Shown here: positions 18,489 through 27,082 of the stretch, piece by piece
Numbering within the stretch: the stretch's first letter is position 1
How the letters are laid out: every line of letters begins with the position of its first letter
NCBI GenBank assembly: GCA_959597175.1
Contig: CAUFXM010000001.1
Coordinates: 1-64,000, forward strand
DNA from: an uncultured Methanomassiliicoccales archaeon
GTDB taxonomy: Archaea > Thermoplasmatota > Thermoplasmata > Methanomassiliicoccales > Methanomethylophilaceae
Direction: 5' to 3'
DNA length: 64,000 nucleotides
Notes under the pieces: model-generated
Told to the model about the DNA's origin: nothing
The model's database searches: none
What the model saw: the letters and a program-made list of their open reading frames with translations, nothing else
Program-made: the position numbers and the translations under genes

Positions 18489-18529
18489 CATTTAATACGT
18501 CTACGGATATGACGATTCTGGGCTGTGGA

Positions 18530-19834
18530 ATGAATCTGGGGAACGAGTCGGAGACAGTGGAGTTCAAGGAGAGCATTGCTCAGCTAGACAAGGGTATACT
18601 GGGTCTCACCGCGATGCTCAACAGGCACAACCATGGGACGCTGTACATCGGCGTGGATGACAAGGGCGAGGTCATCGGGATGGAGGTCGGTGAGAGCACC
18701 GCCGAGACCATAAGGAACAGGATTCGCACGAGGGTGAAGCCGCAGGTGGTCCCGGAAATCAAGGTGCACACGTCCGACGACGGCAGGAGATACGTGTCGG
18801 TGAGCGTGACCGGATACGACATCCCCTATTCCTTCGACGACCGTTACTATATCAGGAACGTGTCCTCCAACGAATCCGCAGGTCCTGAGGTGGTGGTGAA
18901 GCTGGTGATGTCCAGGGGAATCGACCCGCTGAGGGGCCAGCCCTCGGACGTGCAGGAGCTGACCTTCGACATGCTGTACGCGATCATGGTCTCCCACGGC
19001 CACCATCCCCGCGGCGACGAGGGGTTCTTCAGGAGCCATGGGATGCTGGACGAGAGGGGACGCTTCAACCTGACCGCATACCTCGTCTCCGACCAGAATT
19101 CGGTCCCTATGCAGGTGGTCCGTTTCAACGGCACCGACCGCGTCTCCATGTCCACGAGACGCGACTTCGGGGGGAGGAGCATGATTGCGACCGTGACGGC
19201 GGTCATGGACCACATCTCGTCGTACATGGTCACCAACGTGGTCCTGTCCGAAGGGGTCAGGAGGGAGACCGACCTGTTCGACTTCGAATCGTTCAGGGAG
19301 GCATGGATCAACGCCTGCGTCCACAACGCCTGGCGCTCGATGATCCCTCCGTCGGTGATGGTGTTTGACGACAGGATCGAGGTGGTGTCGTACGGGACGG
19401 TTCCCTTCGCGGTGTCGCTGGAGGACTTCTACAGAGGTGACAGCCACCCTGTGAACGCGGCGCTTTTCGAGCTGTTCATCCTGGCCGGCCTGACGGAGCA
19501 GAGCGGCCATGGGGTGCCGACCATAGTGAGCAGGTACGGGAGGGAAGCCTTCCACATCACCGAGAGTAGCGTGGTGGTGACGCTGCCCTTCGCCTTCGAG
19601 CCTGACTACGTGAAGGCGAGGAGGGAGAGCGAGAGGCACAGGGCGGGCTTGGATCCCGACCGTGCGGGTGTGCTTTCCTATCTGGAATCCAATCCAGAGG
19701 CGAAGCTCTCCGACGTCTCGGAGCACACGGGCATGTCACTGTCCTCGGTCAAGAAGGCAGTATCGTCGCTGAAATCCGAGGGATTGCTGAGGAACGACGG
19801 GACCAACAGGAACAGTAGGTGGACGGTGCTTTGA
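18530..19834 (+). CDS. AlbA_2/Schlafen-type putative transcriptional regulator with ATPase-like and winged-helix regions
   Basis: A 434-residue protein of the 'ATP-dependent DNA helicase-related / AlbA_2' regulator group. The N-terminal domain (about 1-120) opens with the typical ESETVEFKES and continues with TLYIGVDDKGEVIGM. A central region (about 250-350) has FREAWINACVHNAW, IEVVSYG and GHGVPTI, like HATPase_c_4-type domains. The last about 55 residues look like a winged helix (LSDVSEHTGMSLSSVKKAVS). The TATA element at 18491-18497 gives a start site near 18520, so I prefer ATG 18530 over ATG 18509. The repeat array just upstream suggests autoregulation. Target genes are unknown; the family is common near mobile or defence genes. 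Confidence 0.8.
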   Translation: MNLGNESETVEFKESIAQLDKGILGLTAMLNRHNHGTLYIGVDDKGEVIGMEVGESTAETIRNRIRTRVKPQVVPEIKVHTSDDGRRYVSVSVTGYDIPYSFDDRYYIRNVSSNESAGPEVVVKLVMSRGIDPLRGQPSDVQELTFDMLYAIMVSHGHHPRGDEGFFRSHGMLDERGRFNLTAYLVSDQNSVPMQVVRFNGTDRVSMSTRRDFGGRSMIATVTAVMDHISSYMVTNVVLSEGVRRETDLFDFESFREAWINACVHNAWRSMIPPSVMVFDDRIEVVSYGTVPFAVSLEDFYRGDSHPVNAALFELFILAGLTEQSGHGVPTIVSRYGREAFHITESSVVVTLPFAFEPDYVKARRESERHRAGLDPDRAGVLSYLESNPEAKLSDVSEHTGMSLSSVKKAVSSLKSEGLLRNDGTNRNSRWTVL

Positions 19835-19874
19835 TTTCGTGGAATGCATTTATGAACACATTAGAGTTGATACT

Positions 19875-20313
19875 ATGTTGATTGAGTTCAAGGTGAGGAA
19901 CTACAGGTCTTTATTGACGAGGTGACGATGTTGTTGGTCGCTTCCGACGAGGCTCCCAATGAGTTTGATGCTGGAGGGGGCGTGTCCCGTATCAGATGTA
20001 CATTGTCGACAATCTGCAGCGGAGTCTTCACCCCATGGCGGTGGACTACATCATCCAGCTGTTCTCTGAGGTCGAGAGCAACCCCGACGGGTCGCAGCTG
20101 CTGTTCACATCCAACGATGCCTACCTGCCGAACAGGAACCCTGCTTTGGCTCCTGACAAGAAATGGTTCACCTCCAGGGACCCGTAAGTGGGTCGTACCA
20201 AGCTGCACTCCCTGCTGGACTACGGGCTGGACGAGGACTTCGATTTCGCCAGATTCTACCTGAACGGGCGTCTGGGACCGATCCCCGTCGTGAAGACGTG
20301 GAAGCGTCCTTGA
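19875..20313 (+). pseudogene. Decayed AAA ATPase of the abortive-infection / RloA-like group
   Basis: ATG 19875 opens MLIEFKVRNYRSLL, the usual N-terminus of AAA_15/OLD-like ATPases, then meets TGA after 16 codons. From about 19990 the C-terminal part of the same family resumes: VDNLQRSLHPMAVDYIIQLF, then SQLLFTSNDAYL, an in-frame TAA at 20185, and RTKLHSLLDYG followed by RFYLNGRLGPIPVV up to TGA 20313. The Walker A and most of the middle (several hundred residues) are missing. It is therefore a deletion-plus-nonsense relic of an ATPase commonly found in anti-phage systems; no nuclease or RloB-like partner is recognisable behind it. Confidence 0.65.
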
Positions 20314-21088
20314 AGGACAGGGGAGGCCTGCAAAGCTGTACGCGGAGGTTCGTGAAGAGCTATGATGTGGCTATGCGTGGCATTTTGGTTGAAGTCAACA
20401 AGGGATTCGGAACTGTTTTGACTGAAGACTAAAGATAAATACCACTCCGACAACTGATAATCCTGGTTAAGTCTGGGGTAACGGAGAGGTGCTTACCATC
20501 CGCCAGAAGCCGTATTTCATATCATATCGTCGTTTCTGAACTCGCTGTTTCTGCCGAACTGCTTGAACGATGTCCCGATGATCTCCGACCTCATCGACAG
20601 GCCGTCCTCCAGCCTGATTCTGGCAGCGCTTGCGACGTAGTCGTTGGCTTGCAGCATATCCGCATAAGCGCTGTCGCCTGCCGAATCATGAAGACTGCCA
20701 CCAGCCTTCCTCAAAGAGTCGCTACGACTCTCGCATATCGATTCTATGGTGTTGGATGGAGGACTGGACTACGTGCTGTCTATGATGATGTTCTGTTCAG
20801 GATGTCAGAAAGGATTCCAACTCTGAGTCGGATCAGGTTTGAATGGGGATATGAAGATGCAGGTCTCGGGAACATTCCATCATGGAGCCAGACGATCTAT
20901 CCTGGTTGATTTACGATCGTCATTCAATATTTGCGACCACGAAGCGTGTCCAAAATAATTATTGACCACGCTCGCGGGATCAACAATCTTAGAGTTGATG
21001 CCCAGCCCTTGGCCAGCCGATCGGATCCGAGTCGGTGGAAGTGACCTCATTACCGAAACCGCTGCAGGACCCCTTCGAGAATGGGTGA
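20314..21088. other. Gene-free, decayed region
   Basis: About 775 bases with lower GC than the surroundings and no gene I can support. A minus-strand frame at 20517-20714 (TTG start, 65 residues) and a plus frame at 20649-20909 have no recognisable features. Stop codons are frequent in all frames. The stretch follows the ATPase relic and ends at rfcS, and probably contains further debris of the same lost element. No tRNA-like, repeat or attachment-site structure was found. Confidence 0.5.
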
Positions 21089-22045
21089 TCAGCGGGCCTT
21101 CCCGCCCACCATCACCAGATAGGCGAGGAACACCTCGAGCTGGATCCTGTCGTTGCTGCCCTCGACGATCCTGAACTCGACCTCACCGCACTTGTCGATC
21201 ATCTTGACCTTGTCGTAATCGGACACGCCCAGGTCGAAGATGGACGAGTGGATCTGCTTGATGACGTCCTGCCCGGAGAGGCCGTTCGTCACCATGAGGT
21301 CGTCCAGCTGGTTGCGGGCCTGTATGAAGTTGCCTTCCAGCGCGGTCTCCATCATGGCCTTCACGGCGTCGGGATTGGCCATTCCGGCGGTCTGATAGAC
21401 GAGATCGAGGTCCACCCTCCTGCCGAGGGAAGCGGCCACCTGCAGCGAGTTCACAGCCCTCCTCATGTCCCCGTGGGCTATCCTGACAAGCCCCTCCAGG
21501 GCGTCGGGCTCGATGTCCACGTTCTCCCCCTCCACGATCCTGGACAGGTACCCGCGGATGTCGTCGGAGGTCAGAGGCTTGAAGCGCATGACCGCGCACC
21601 TCGACTGGATCGGGTCTATGATCTTCGAGGAGTAGTTGCATGACAGAATGAACCTGCATATCCCGGAGTAGCGCTCCATGGTCCTCCTGAGAGCGGCCTG
21701 CGCATCCGAGGTCAGGGCGTCGGCCTCGTCCATGAAGATGATCTTGAACTCCGCCCCTATGGGTGCGGTCCTGGCGAACTCCTTGATCTTGCCGCGGACC
21801 ACGTCGATGCCCCTCTCGTCGGAGGCGTTGAGCTCGATGAAGTTCCCCCTCCAGCCGTCTCCGAAGAGCTCCCTGGCGAGAGCGAGGGAGCACGTGGTCT
21901 TGCCGGTCCCTGCCGGACCGGTGAACAGGAGGTGCGGCATGCTGCGCGAGCGGACGTACGACTCCAGCCTCTCGGTGACATGTCTCTGCCCAACTACCTC
22001 TGCGAGGTTCTTCGGCCTGTACTTCTCCGTCCAAATCTCGTTCAT
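21089..22045 (-). CDS. rfcS: Replication factor C small subunit (clamp loader ATPase)
   Basis: RfcS forms most of the pentameric clamp loader that opens PCNA and places it on primed DNA. The 318-residue AAA+ protein shows Walker A GPAGTGKT (43-50), Walker B FMDEAD (104-109), the arginine-finger SRC motif (148-150) and the C-terminal collar domain. MNEIWTEKYRP at ATG 22045 is the classic family start; the TATA element at 22074-22082 (minus strand) is placed for it, and the longer TTG/ATG starts (22063, 22057) are less likely. The large subunit is not in the window. Divergent from the exporter gene. Confidence 0.97.
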   Translation of the reverse strand: MNEIWTEKYRPKNLAEVVGQRHVTERLESYVRSRSMPHLLFTGPAGTGKTTCSLALARELFGDGWRGNFIELNASDERGIDVVRGKIKEFARTAPIGAEFKIIFMDEADALTSDAQAALRRTMERYSGICRFILSCNYSSKIIDPIQSRCAVMRFKPLTSDDIRGYLSRIVEGENVDIEPDALEGLVRIAHGDMRRAVNSLQVAASLGRRVDLDLVYQTAGMANPDAVKAMMETALEGNFIQARNQLDDLMVTNGLSGQDVIKQIHSSIFDLGVSDYDKVKMIDKCGEVEFRIVEGSNDRIQLEVFLAYLVMVGGKAR

Positions 22046-22107
22046 GGGAACCGTCATCGCCAATGCCGAGCACCCTTAAAAGGTGTTGCTGGCCAGTCCG
22101 GAAATAG

Positions 22108-22115
22108 TTATATAA
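22108..22115 (+). promoter_or_regulatory. TATA element for the exporter-MarR operon
   Basis: TTATATAA lies about 25 bases before ATG 22136, giving a leaderless transcript. The bases between it and the ATG hold TCGA-N5-TCGA, a possible but weak operator for the MarR protein encoded at the end of the operon. Confidence 0.5.
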
Positions 22116-22135
22116 ATCGAACTAATCGACCGGTC

Positions 22136-23542
22136 ATGGAAACGGTGATTGAGGACCACAGGAAACAGTGGCTGCTGCTGTGCGTGGTGGCGCTGGCTCT
22201 GTTCCTGGACGGTCTCGACGGGACGATAGTGAACGTGGTCCTCCCGGACATAGCGAGGGATTTCTCGATCGACACCGGCACGACTTCCTGGGTGGTCACC
22301 GTCTATTTTCTCATGATGGCCGGGCTCATCCTCGTCTTCGGGAAGATAGCCGACAGCGGCGCCATCAAGAGGCTGTTCGTATCCGGGCTCCTGATATTCG
22401 CGCTCAGCTCCCTGGCGTGCGGACTGTCCGGGTCGCTCCCGCTGCTGCTGGTGTTCAGGGCGGTCCAGGGTGTCGGCGCGGCCATGATGGCCACCACGGC
22501 GTTCATGCTCTGCGTGAAGTATCTGCCCAAGCGCATGGCGGCCTTCGCGCTGTCTGTCAGCGTCCTCGGCACGTCCCTGGGGGCAGCGGTGGGGCCAACC
22601 CTGGGAGGACTTCTCGCAGAGCTGATGAGCTGGCATCTGGTGTTCTTCATAAACGTGCCCATAGGGATCGTCGCAGCGGTCATGGCCCACAGGGCCGTCC
22701 CGAGGGACTCCGGCTTCAGCCACAGCGGCTTCGACCTCAGGGGCGCGGTGCTCCTGTTTGTGGCGATGGTGTGCGGGCTCTACGTGGTGGAGTCCTCCCC
22801 CAGCCACGGGTTCGACGCGGTCTCCCTCGCCTGCCTGCTGGCGTTCGTCGTGTGCTTCGCCCTGTTCGTCCTGGTGGAGAGGAAGGCAGCGGACCCGGTC
22901 CTGAAGCTGTACCTGTTCAGGTATCCCAGGCTGGTCGCCGCAATCGTCGCTCTGATCATCATCAACCTGTGCTACATGGGTTGCCTCTATCTCCTGCCGT
23001 TCTTCATGCAGATAGAGGTGGGTCTGGACACCATAGGCAGCGGGCTGTACCTTCTCATCCCCGCCGTCGCCACCCTCGTGTTCTGCCTCTGGGCGGGCAG
23101 GATGGCCGACAGGGTGGGGAACCGTCCGTTCGTGGTGGCAGGATGCGTGTGCATGCTGCTGGCGATGGTCCTGTTCTCGCTCATGGATGCGGACAGCACC
23201 ATGGTGATGGTCCTCGGGCTGTTCCTCCTCGGGGTGACGTGGGGGCTGGCAGGGGGCCCCATCGGGAACAGGATGCTCGAGAACGTCCCGGACGCGGACA
23301 GGCCCAGCGCCTCGTCCCTCCTGTCGTTCTTCATCTACTTCGGATGCGCCCTGGGGACCGCGACCTTCGCCGGGCTGTTCGGGTTCGGGTCGGGGACGTC
23401 CGGCTCCGACATAGCGCACACCGGCCCCGCCGCGTTCATGGACGGGTTCGGTCTGTGCATGGTCGTAGCCATAGTCTTCATCGCGGTCGCCCTGGTGCTG
23501 TCCTGGGCAGTCAGGGAGGGGGGATCCGGGGATGGCCAGTGA
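22136..23542 (+). CDS. MFS multidrug exporter, 14-helix DHA2 (EmrB/QacA) family
   Basis: A 468-residue integral membrane protein with about 14 hydrophobic segments. The first helix carries LDGTIVNVVLPDIA, the hallmark of proton-coupled 14-TMS drug exporters, and helix 5 has the antiporter motif C region GTSLGAAVGPTLGG. It probably exports toxic compounds in exchange for protons; the substrate cannot be read from sequence. The start ATG 22136 fits the TATA element; the longer frame upstream overlaps rfcS. The MarR regulator gene overlaps its 3' end by 11 bases, a common exporter-repressor pairing. Confidence 0.92.
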   Translation: METVIEDHRKQWLLLCVVALALFLDGLDGTIVNVVLPDIARDFSIDTGTTSWVVTVYFLMMAGLILVFGKIADSGAIKRLFVSGLLIFALSSLACGLSGSLPLLLVFRAVQGVGAAMMATTAFMLCVKYLPKRMAAFALSVSVLGTSLGAAVGPTLGGLLAELMSWHLVFFINVPIGIVAAVMAHRAVPRDSGFSHSGFDLRGAVLLFVAMVCGLYVVESSPSHGFDAVSLACLLAFVVCFALFVLVERKAADPVLKLYLFRYPRLVAAIVALIIINLCYMGCLYLLPFFMQIEVGLDTIGSGLYLLIPAVATLVFCLWAGRMADRVGNRPFVVAGCVCMLLAMVLFSLMDADSTMVMVLGLFLLGVTWGLAGGPIGNRMLENVPDADRPSASSLLSFFIYFGCALGTATFAGLFGFGSGTSGSDIAHTGPAAFMDGFGLCMVVAIVFIAVALVLSWAVREGGSGDGQ

Positions 23543-24011
23543 CCTGAAGCGCAGCTTCGACAGGTACTACCTGGGGATGTCCGCGCTGGAGATCCGCCAG
23601 TCCGACTGGGCCAAGGGGGTGGACAGGCTGCCGTACAACACCGTCCTCTACCTGGACATGATAGCCTTCAACCCGGGCATCACGGCGTCCCAGATCTCCG
23701 AGAGGCTCGGGCTCACGAAGGCCACCGTCTCGGCCACCATAAGCCGCCTCGTGGAGAGGGGGATGATCGTCAGTGAGCGCTCCAGCGAGGACGGCAGGGT
23801 CAGGAACCTCAGGCTGTCCTACCCCATGGCGGAGGTCTATGAAATGTCGGACCGCTCGGTGGCGTGGATGGTGTCCCGTCTCGAGTCGATGTACTCCCCG
23901 GATGACGTCTCTAGGTTCGCCGAGATGCTGGAGATGGCGTCGGAGATCCTGGAGGAGTGGACCCCCGAGGCATCCGCCGACCGCAGCCGAGCGGAAGGAT
24001 TGTCTACCTAA
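23532..24011 (+). CDS. MarR-family transcriptional regulator
   Basis: A 159-residue winged-helix regulator. The DNA-binding core is visible at about residues 50-95: GITASQISERLGLTKATVSA as the helix-turn-helix and ERSSEDGRVRNLRLS as the wing with the conserved D-x-R. MarR proteins bind palindromes as dimers and release them on binding small aromatic ligands. It overlaps the exporter gene by 11 bases, so it most likely represses that operon, including itself. The C-terminal helix carries a Ser/Ala/Arg-rich tail that may be disordered. Confidence 0.9.
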   Translation: MASDLKRSFDRYYLGMSALEIRQSDWAKGVDRLPYNTVLYLDMIAFNPGITASQISERLGLTKATVSATISRLVERGMIVSERSSEDGRVRNLRLSYPMAEVYEMSDRSVAWMVSRLESMYSPDDVSRFAEMLEMASEILEEWTPEASADRSRAEGLST

Positions 24012-24029
24012 GGGGCCTTAGCCACGTCC

Positions 24030-24992
24030 ATGAAGGTTTACGAGGCCTACGAGCTTGCCATCAGGACCGGCATGGAGAACGACCCCCGTCCCGACTCCGA
24101 GGTCAGGAAGGTCCTGGACGATGCGAAGGAGGCTTACGACAAGCTCTCCGACGATAAGAGGGAGCTCTACGATCCCGAGAGGCTGTGGAACCCGTACGCC
24201 GACTGCAGGTTCTCGGTCATGGCCGAAGAGGCCCGGGAGATTGAGGCGGAGCGCATGATGTGGGGCATCGACATCGGTCCCGCCGAGGTCCTTCTCGCGG
24301 ACAGGCTCAGGGAGAGGGGAGAGACCATCTCCGCTCTCGTGGCCCACCATCCGCTGGGGACCGCCCGCACATGCTTCCCCGAGGTCATGTGGATGCAGAC
24401 CGACATGTACCACGAGGCCGGCGTGCCGATAAACGTGTCCGAGGGACTCATGAAGGGGCGCATGGACGAGGTGCTGATAGGGGTCATGGGATCCAACTAC
24501 AACCAGGCCGCCGACGCGGCCCGGCTCCTGGGGATCCCGCTGTTCAACGTGCACACTCCCGCGGATAACATGGTCCAGGGATACATGACCGGGATGTTCG
24601 AGAGGGCGGAGCCGAAGACCCTCGGGGACATCATCGACACGCTCTACACCGAGCCGGAGTTCAGGCTCGCGGCAAGGTACAACAGCCCGCCGAAGATCAT
24701 GGTCGGGTCCAAGTCGAGCCGCTGCGGGAGGATAGTCTGCAAGATGACCGGCGGGACCTCCGGTCCGAAGGAGATCTACGAGAAGTTCGCGCAGGCCGGC
24801 GTCGGGACCGTCGTCGGGATGCACTTCCCGGAGAGCCACATCGAGGAGGCCAGGAAGAACAACGTCAACATCGTGATCTCCGGCCACATGTCGTCCGACT
24901 CGCTCGGGGTCAACCTGATTTGCGACGTGTGGGAGAGGGAGGGCATAGACGTCCTCCCGTGCTCCGGGTTCACCCGCTTCAGCAGGAACTGA
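24030..24992 (+). CDS. NIF3-like (DUF34) metal-binding protein
   Basis: A 320-residue protein resembling the NIF3/DUF34 family, which bind two metal ions and are often mis-named GTP cyclohydrolase I type 2. Supporting segments are SALVAHHPLG (the His pair of the metal site), the VGS/GG region PPKIMVGSKSSRCG and the C-terminal VISGHMSSDSLGVN, matching the family GH-x-x-S-E/D motif. The first about 70 residues are an archaeal extension. The cellular role of the family is unclear. It lies between the MarR gene and cdc6, which begins one base after its stop. Assignment rests on motif resemblance. Confidence 0.7.
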   Translation: MKVYEAYELAIRTGMENDPRPDSEVRKVLDDAKEAYDKLSDDKRELYDPERLWNPYADCRFSVMAEEAREIEAERMMWGIDIGPAEVLLADRLRERGETISALVAHHPLGTARTCFPEVMWMQTDMYHEAGVPINVSEGLMKGRMDEVLIGVMGSNYNQAADAARLLGIPLFNVHTPADNMVQGYMTGMFERAEPKTLGDIIDTLYTEPEFRLAARYNSPPKIMVGSKSSRCGRIVCKMTGGTSGPKEIYEKFAQAGVGTVVGMHFPESHIEEARKNNVNIVISGHMSSDSLGVNLICDVWEREGIDVLPCSGFTRFSRN

Positions 24993-24993
24993 C

Positions 24994-26646
24994 ATGTTCG
25001 AGAGGGCCTCCACCATCATCCGCGACGGGTCCAAGCTGGACTACTCGTACGTGCCGACGAGGCTGGTGCACCGCGAGGAGCAGATGTCCAGGCTCGAGAT
25101 GCTGTTCAGGCCGCTCGCCGAGCAGGGCCGCCAGTGCTCCGCGTTCCTGACTGGAGGGGTGGGCACCGGGAAGACCGCGACCGCCAGCCGTTTCTGCTCG
25201 GATCTATCGGAGCACATGGCCAAGGCCGGGAGGCCGGTCGACGTGGTCTACGTCAACTGCAGGAACAGCACCGAGACAGGCGCGCTTCTCCAGATCGTGA
25301 GGCACTTCGACCCGGGGTACCCCACCAGGGGCTTCTCCAACGAGGACATAGCCCGGGCGATGACATCCCACCTGGCGGAGAACAGGCGGAGCCTCGTGGT
25401 CGTACTGGACGAGGTGGACGTCCTGCTCAAGAGGGGGACCACGGACATGGTCTACCAGCTCACCCGCGGCGGCGGGGACCGTGCCGCGCCGGTGTCGCTG
25501 ATCATGATATCCCAGGAGCCCCTGGACAACCTTCTGGACGAGGCTTCCCTTTCGACGTTCCGCAGGACGAACACGGTCAGGTTCAACAGGTACTCCGGGA
25601 CGGAGCTCCTGGAGATCGTCTCGTCCAGGGCCGAGGAGGCCCTGTTCCCGGGGAGGATAACCGACGACGCCCTGGAGCTCATCGCGGACCAGGCCTCCGA
25701 GTACGGGGACGCCAGGATGGCCATCGAGCTCCTGGACCGCGCCGCCAACATCGCGGAGGGGGAGCCGGACGGCGAGGTCACCACCGAGCACGTCAGGGCC
25801 GCCAAGGCCATGATATACAGCTCGGTGTCCGAATCGAAGCTGAGGGCGCTGGACCTCAACAGGAAGGCCGTACTGCTGGCGATTGCCAGGGGGATGAGGG
25901 AGAACCTCTCCATCCCGGCCCCGGCGGCGGAGAAGACCTATGCCGTGGTGTGCGAGGAGTACGGGTTGCAGGCACGCAAGCACACGCAGTACTGGACATA
26001 CCTGCAGGACCTGGAGAAGCAGGGCATCGTCAAGCTGGCGGTGCAGGTCGACGGCAGCGGCAGGTCGGCGATGATCTCCCTCCCGGACATCCCGTCGAAG
26101 GTGCTGGCTGGGAAGATGGAGGCACTGATAGAGGAGGATGTGGGCGGTGCAGGCAAGGTGCGACCTCTGCGGCGAAGATGCCGTCACGTTCGTCAGGTAC
26201 AACGGCACCCACCTGTGCGCCAGGCACTTCATGCGCTACGTGGATCGCCGGGTCAAGAAGGAGATCCGGAAGCAGATCGACGTCCATGCCGGCGACAGGA
26301 TAGCGGTCGCGGTCTCCGGCGGGAAGGACAGCATGGTGGCCCTGAGGATGATATCGTCGGTCTTCGGTCCGAGGAACGGGGTCGAGGTCCATGCGATCAC
26401 CATCGACGAGGGCATCGCCGGGTATCGCCCTCCGAGCGTGGACATCGTCAGGAGGTACTGCGAATCCAACGGGATACACTTCCATCTGAGGTCCTTCGGG
26501 GAGCTGGGCGTCACCATGGATGCGGTGGCACCGGTTTCGGGCGACTCCAGCCCGTGCACCTACTGCGGCGTGTTCCGCCGGAGGCTGATGAACGACGAGG
26601 CCAGGAGGATAGGGGCCGATTGGTTGGCGACGGGTCACAACCTTGA
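24994..26646 (+). CDS. cdc6: Orc1/Cdc6 replication initiator, with an abnormal out-of-frame C-terminal extension
   Basis: Cdc6/Orc1 binds archaeal origins and loads the MCM helicase. The core (about residues 1-385) has Walker A GGVGTGKT (54-61), Walker B VVVLDEVDVLL (about 130-140), sensor region LIMISQEPLDN and a C-terminal winged helix (YWTYLQDLEKQGIVKLAV). Family members end about here, but this frame has no stop and runs another about 165 residues through the start of the thiolase gene in a different frame, giving an Arg-rich, unstructured-looking tail to 550 residues. A lost stop or an indel near 26130-26165 is likely; a true end close to 26150 would be normal. It starts one base after the NIF3 gene. 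No origin-like repeats are adjacent. Confidence 0.85.
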   Translation: MFERASTIIRDGSKLDYSYVPTRLVHREEQMSRLEMLFRPLAEQGRQCSAFLTGGVGTGKTATASRFCSDLSEHMAKAGRPVDVVYVNCRNSTETGALLQIVRHFDPGYPTRGFSNEDIARAMTSHLAENRRSLVVVLDEVDVLLKRGTTDMVYQLTRGGGDRAAPVSLIMISQEPLDNLLDEASLSTFRRTNTVRFNRYSGTELLEIVSSRAEEALFPGRITDDALELIADQASEYGDARMAIELLDRAANIAEGEPDGEVTTEHVRAAKAMIYSSVSESKLRALDLNRKAVLLAIARGMRENLSIPAPAAEKTYAVVCEEYGLQARKHTQYWTYLQDLEKQGIVKLAVQVDGSGRSAMISLPDIPSKVLAGKMEALIEEDVGGAGKVRPLRRRCRHVRQVQRHPPVRQALHALRGSPGQEGDPEADRRPCRRQDSGRGLRREGQHGGPEDDIVGLRSEERGRGPCDHHRRGHRRVSPSERGHRQEVLRIQRDTLPSEVLRGAGRHHGCGGTGFGRLQPVHLLRRVPPEADERRGQEDRGRLVGDGSQP

Positions 26647-27076
26647 CGACATGTCGCAGTCGATCCTGATGAACTTCGTCAGGGGGGACGTGGAGCGTCT
26701 GGCGAGGATGGGGCCCCACGAGACCGTGCAGCCCGGGCTGATCCCCAGGTTCATGCCGCTCAGGATGATCCCCGAGAAGGAGACGCTGCTGTACGCGCTG
26801 GTGTCCGGCATGGAGTTCTGGGACGGGGTGTGCCCGTACTGGCAGGCCGCCCTCAGGAACCAGTACAGGGACATCATCGACGGCCTCGAGGACAGGTCGC
26901 CCGGCGCGAGGTTCGGCATCCTGTCCTCCTTCGACACCCTGAGGCCGATGCTGCACAGGGAGTACTCCCAGTCCGATCTCCACATGTGCCCCCAGTGCGG
27001 GGAGCCGACGGTGGGTAGCAGGTGCAAGTCATGCCAGCTGCTGGAGACGGTAAGGGAGCGTCTCCAATCGTTGTAA
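26138..27076 (+). CDS. tRNA 2-thiolation protein, TtuA/NcsA/Ctu1 family
   Basis: An ATP-pyrophosphatase that adenylates and thiolates a tRNA uridine (U54 or U34), 312 residues. It has an N-terminal zinc finger (CDLCGEDA...CARH), the PP-loop VAVSGGKDSM at about 55-64, the Fe-S/catalytic cysteines in SSPCTYCG and GVCPYW, and a C-terminal zinc ribbon CPQCGEPTVGSRCKSC. ATG 26138 follows the purine run GAGGAGG directly; GTG 26147 has better spacing and is an alternative start. Its first about 510 bases are overlapped in another frame by the cdc6 read-through. The coding frame here is clearly this one, by motif content. Confidence 0.93.
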   Translation: MWAVQARCDLCGEDAVTFVRYNGTHLCARHFMRYVDRRVKKEIRKQIDVHAGDRIAVAVSGGKDSMVALRMISSVFGPRNGVEVHAITIDEGIAGYRPPSVDIVRRYCESNGIHFHLRSFGELGVTMDAVAPVSGDSSPCTYCGVFRRRLMNDEARRIGADWLATGHNLDDMSQSILMNFVRGDVERLARMGPHETVQPGLIPRFMPLRMIPEKETLLYALVSGMEFWDGVCPYWQAALRNQYRDIIDGLEDRSPGARFGILSSFDTLRPMLHREYSQSDLHMCPQCGEPTVGSRCKSCQLLETVRERLQSL

Positions 27077-27082
27077 AAGGAG

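Noticed and set aside
20517..20714. Small minus-strand gene of 65 codons in the decayed region
   Set aside because: It needs a TTG start, has no promoter or ribosome site, and its composition gives no recognisable fold; it is more likely debris.
22076..23419. A 447-codon minus-strand frame opposite the drug exporter
   Set aside because: The plus strand encodes a complete 14-helix transporter with family motifs; the antisense frame is charged and repetitive with no fold.
24900..25000. Replication origin adjacent to cdc6
   Set aside because: cdc6 starts one base after the NIF3 gene, leaving no intergenic room, and no origin-recognition-box repeats or AT-rich unwinding element were seen nearby.
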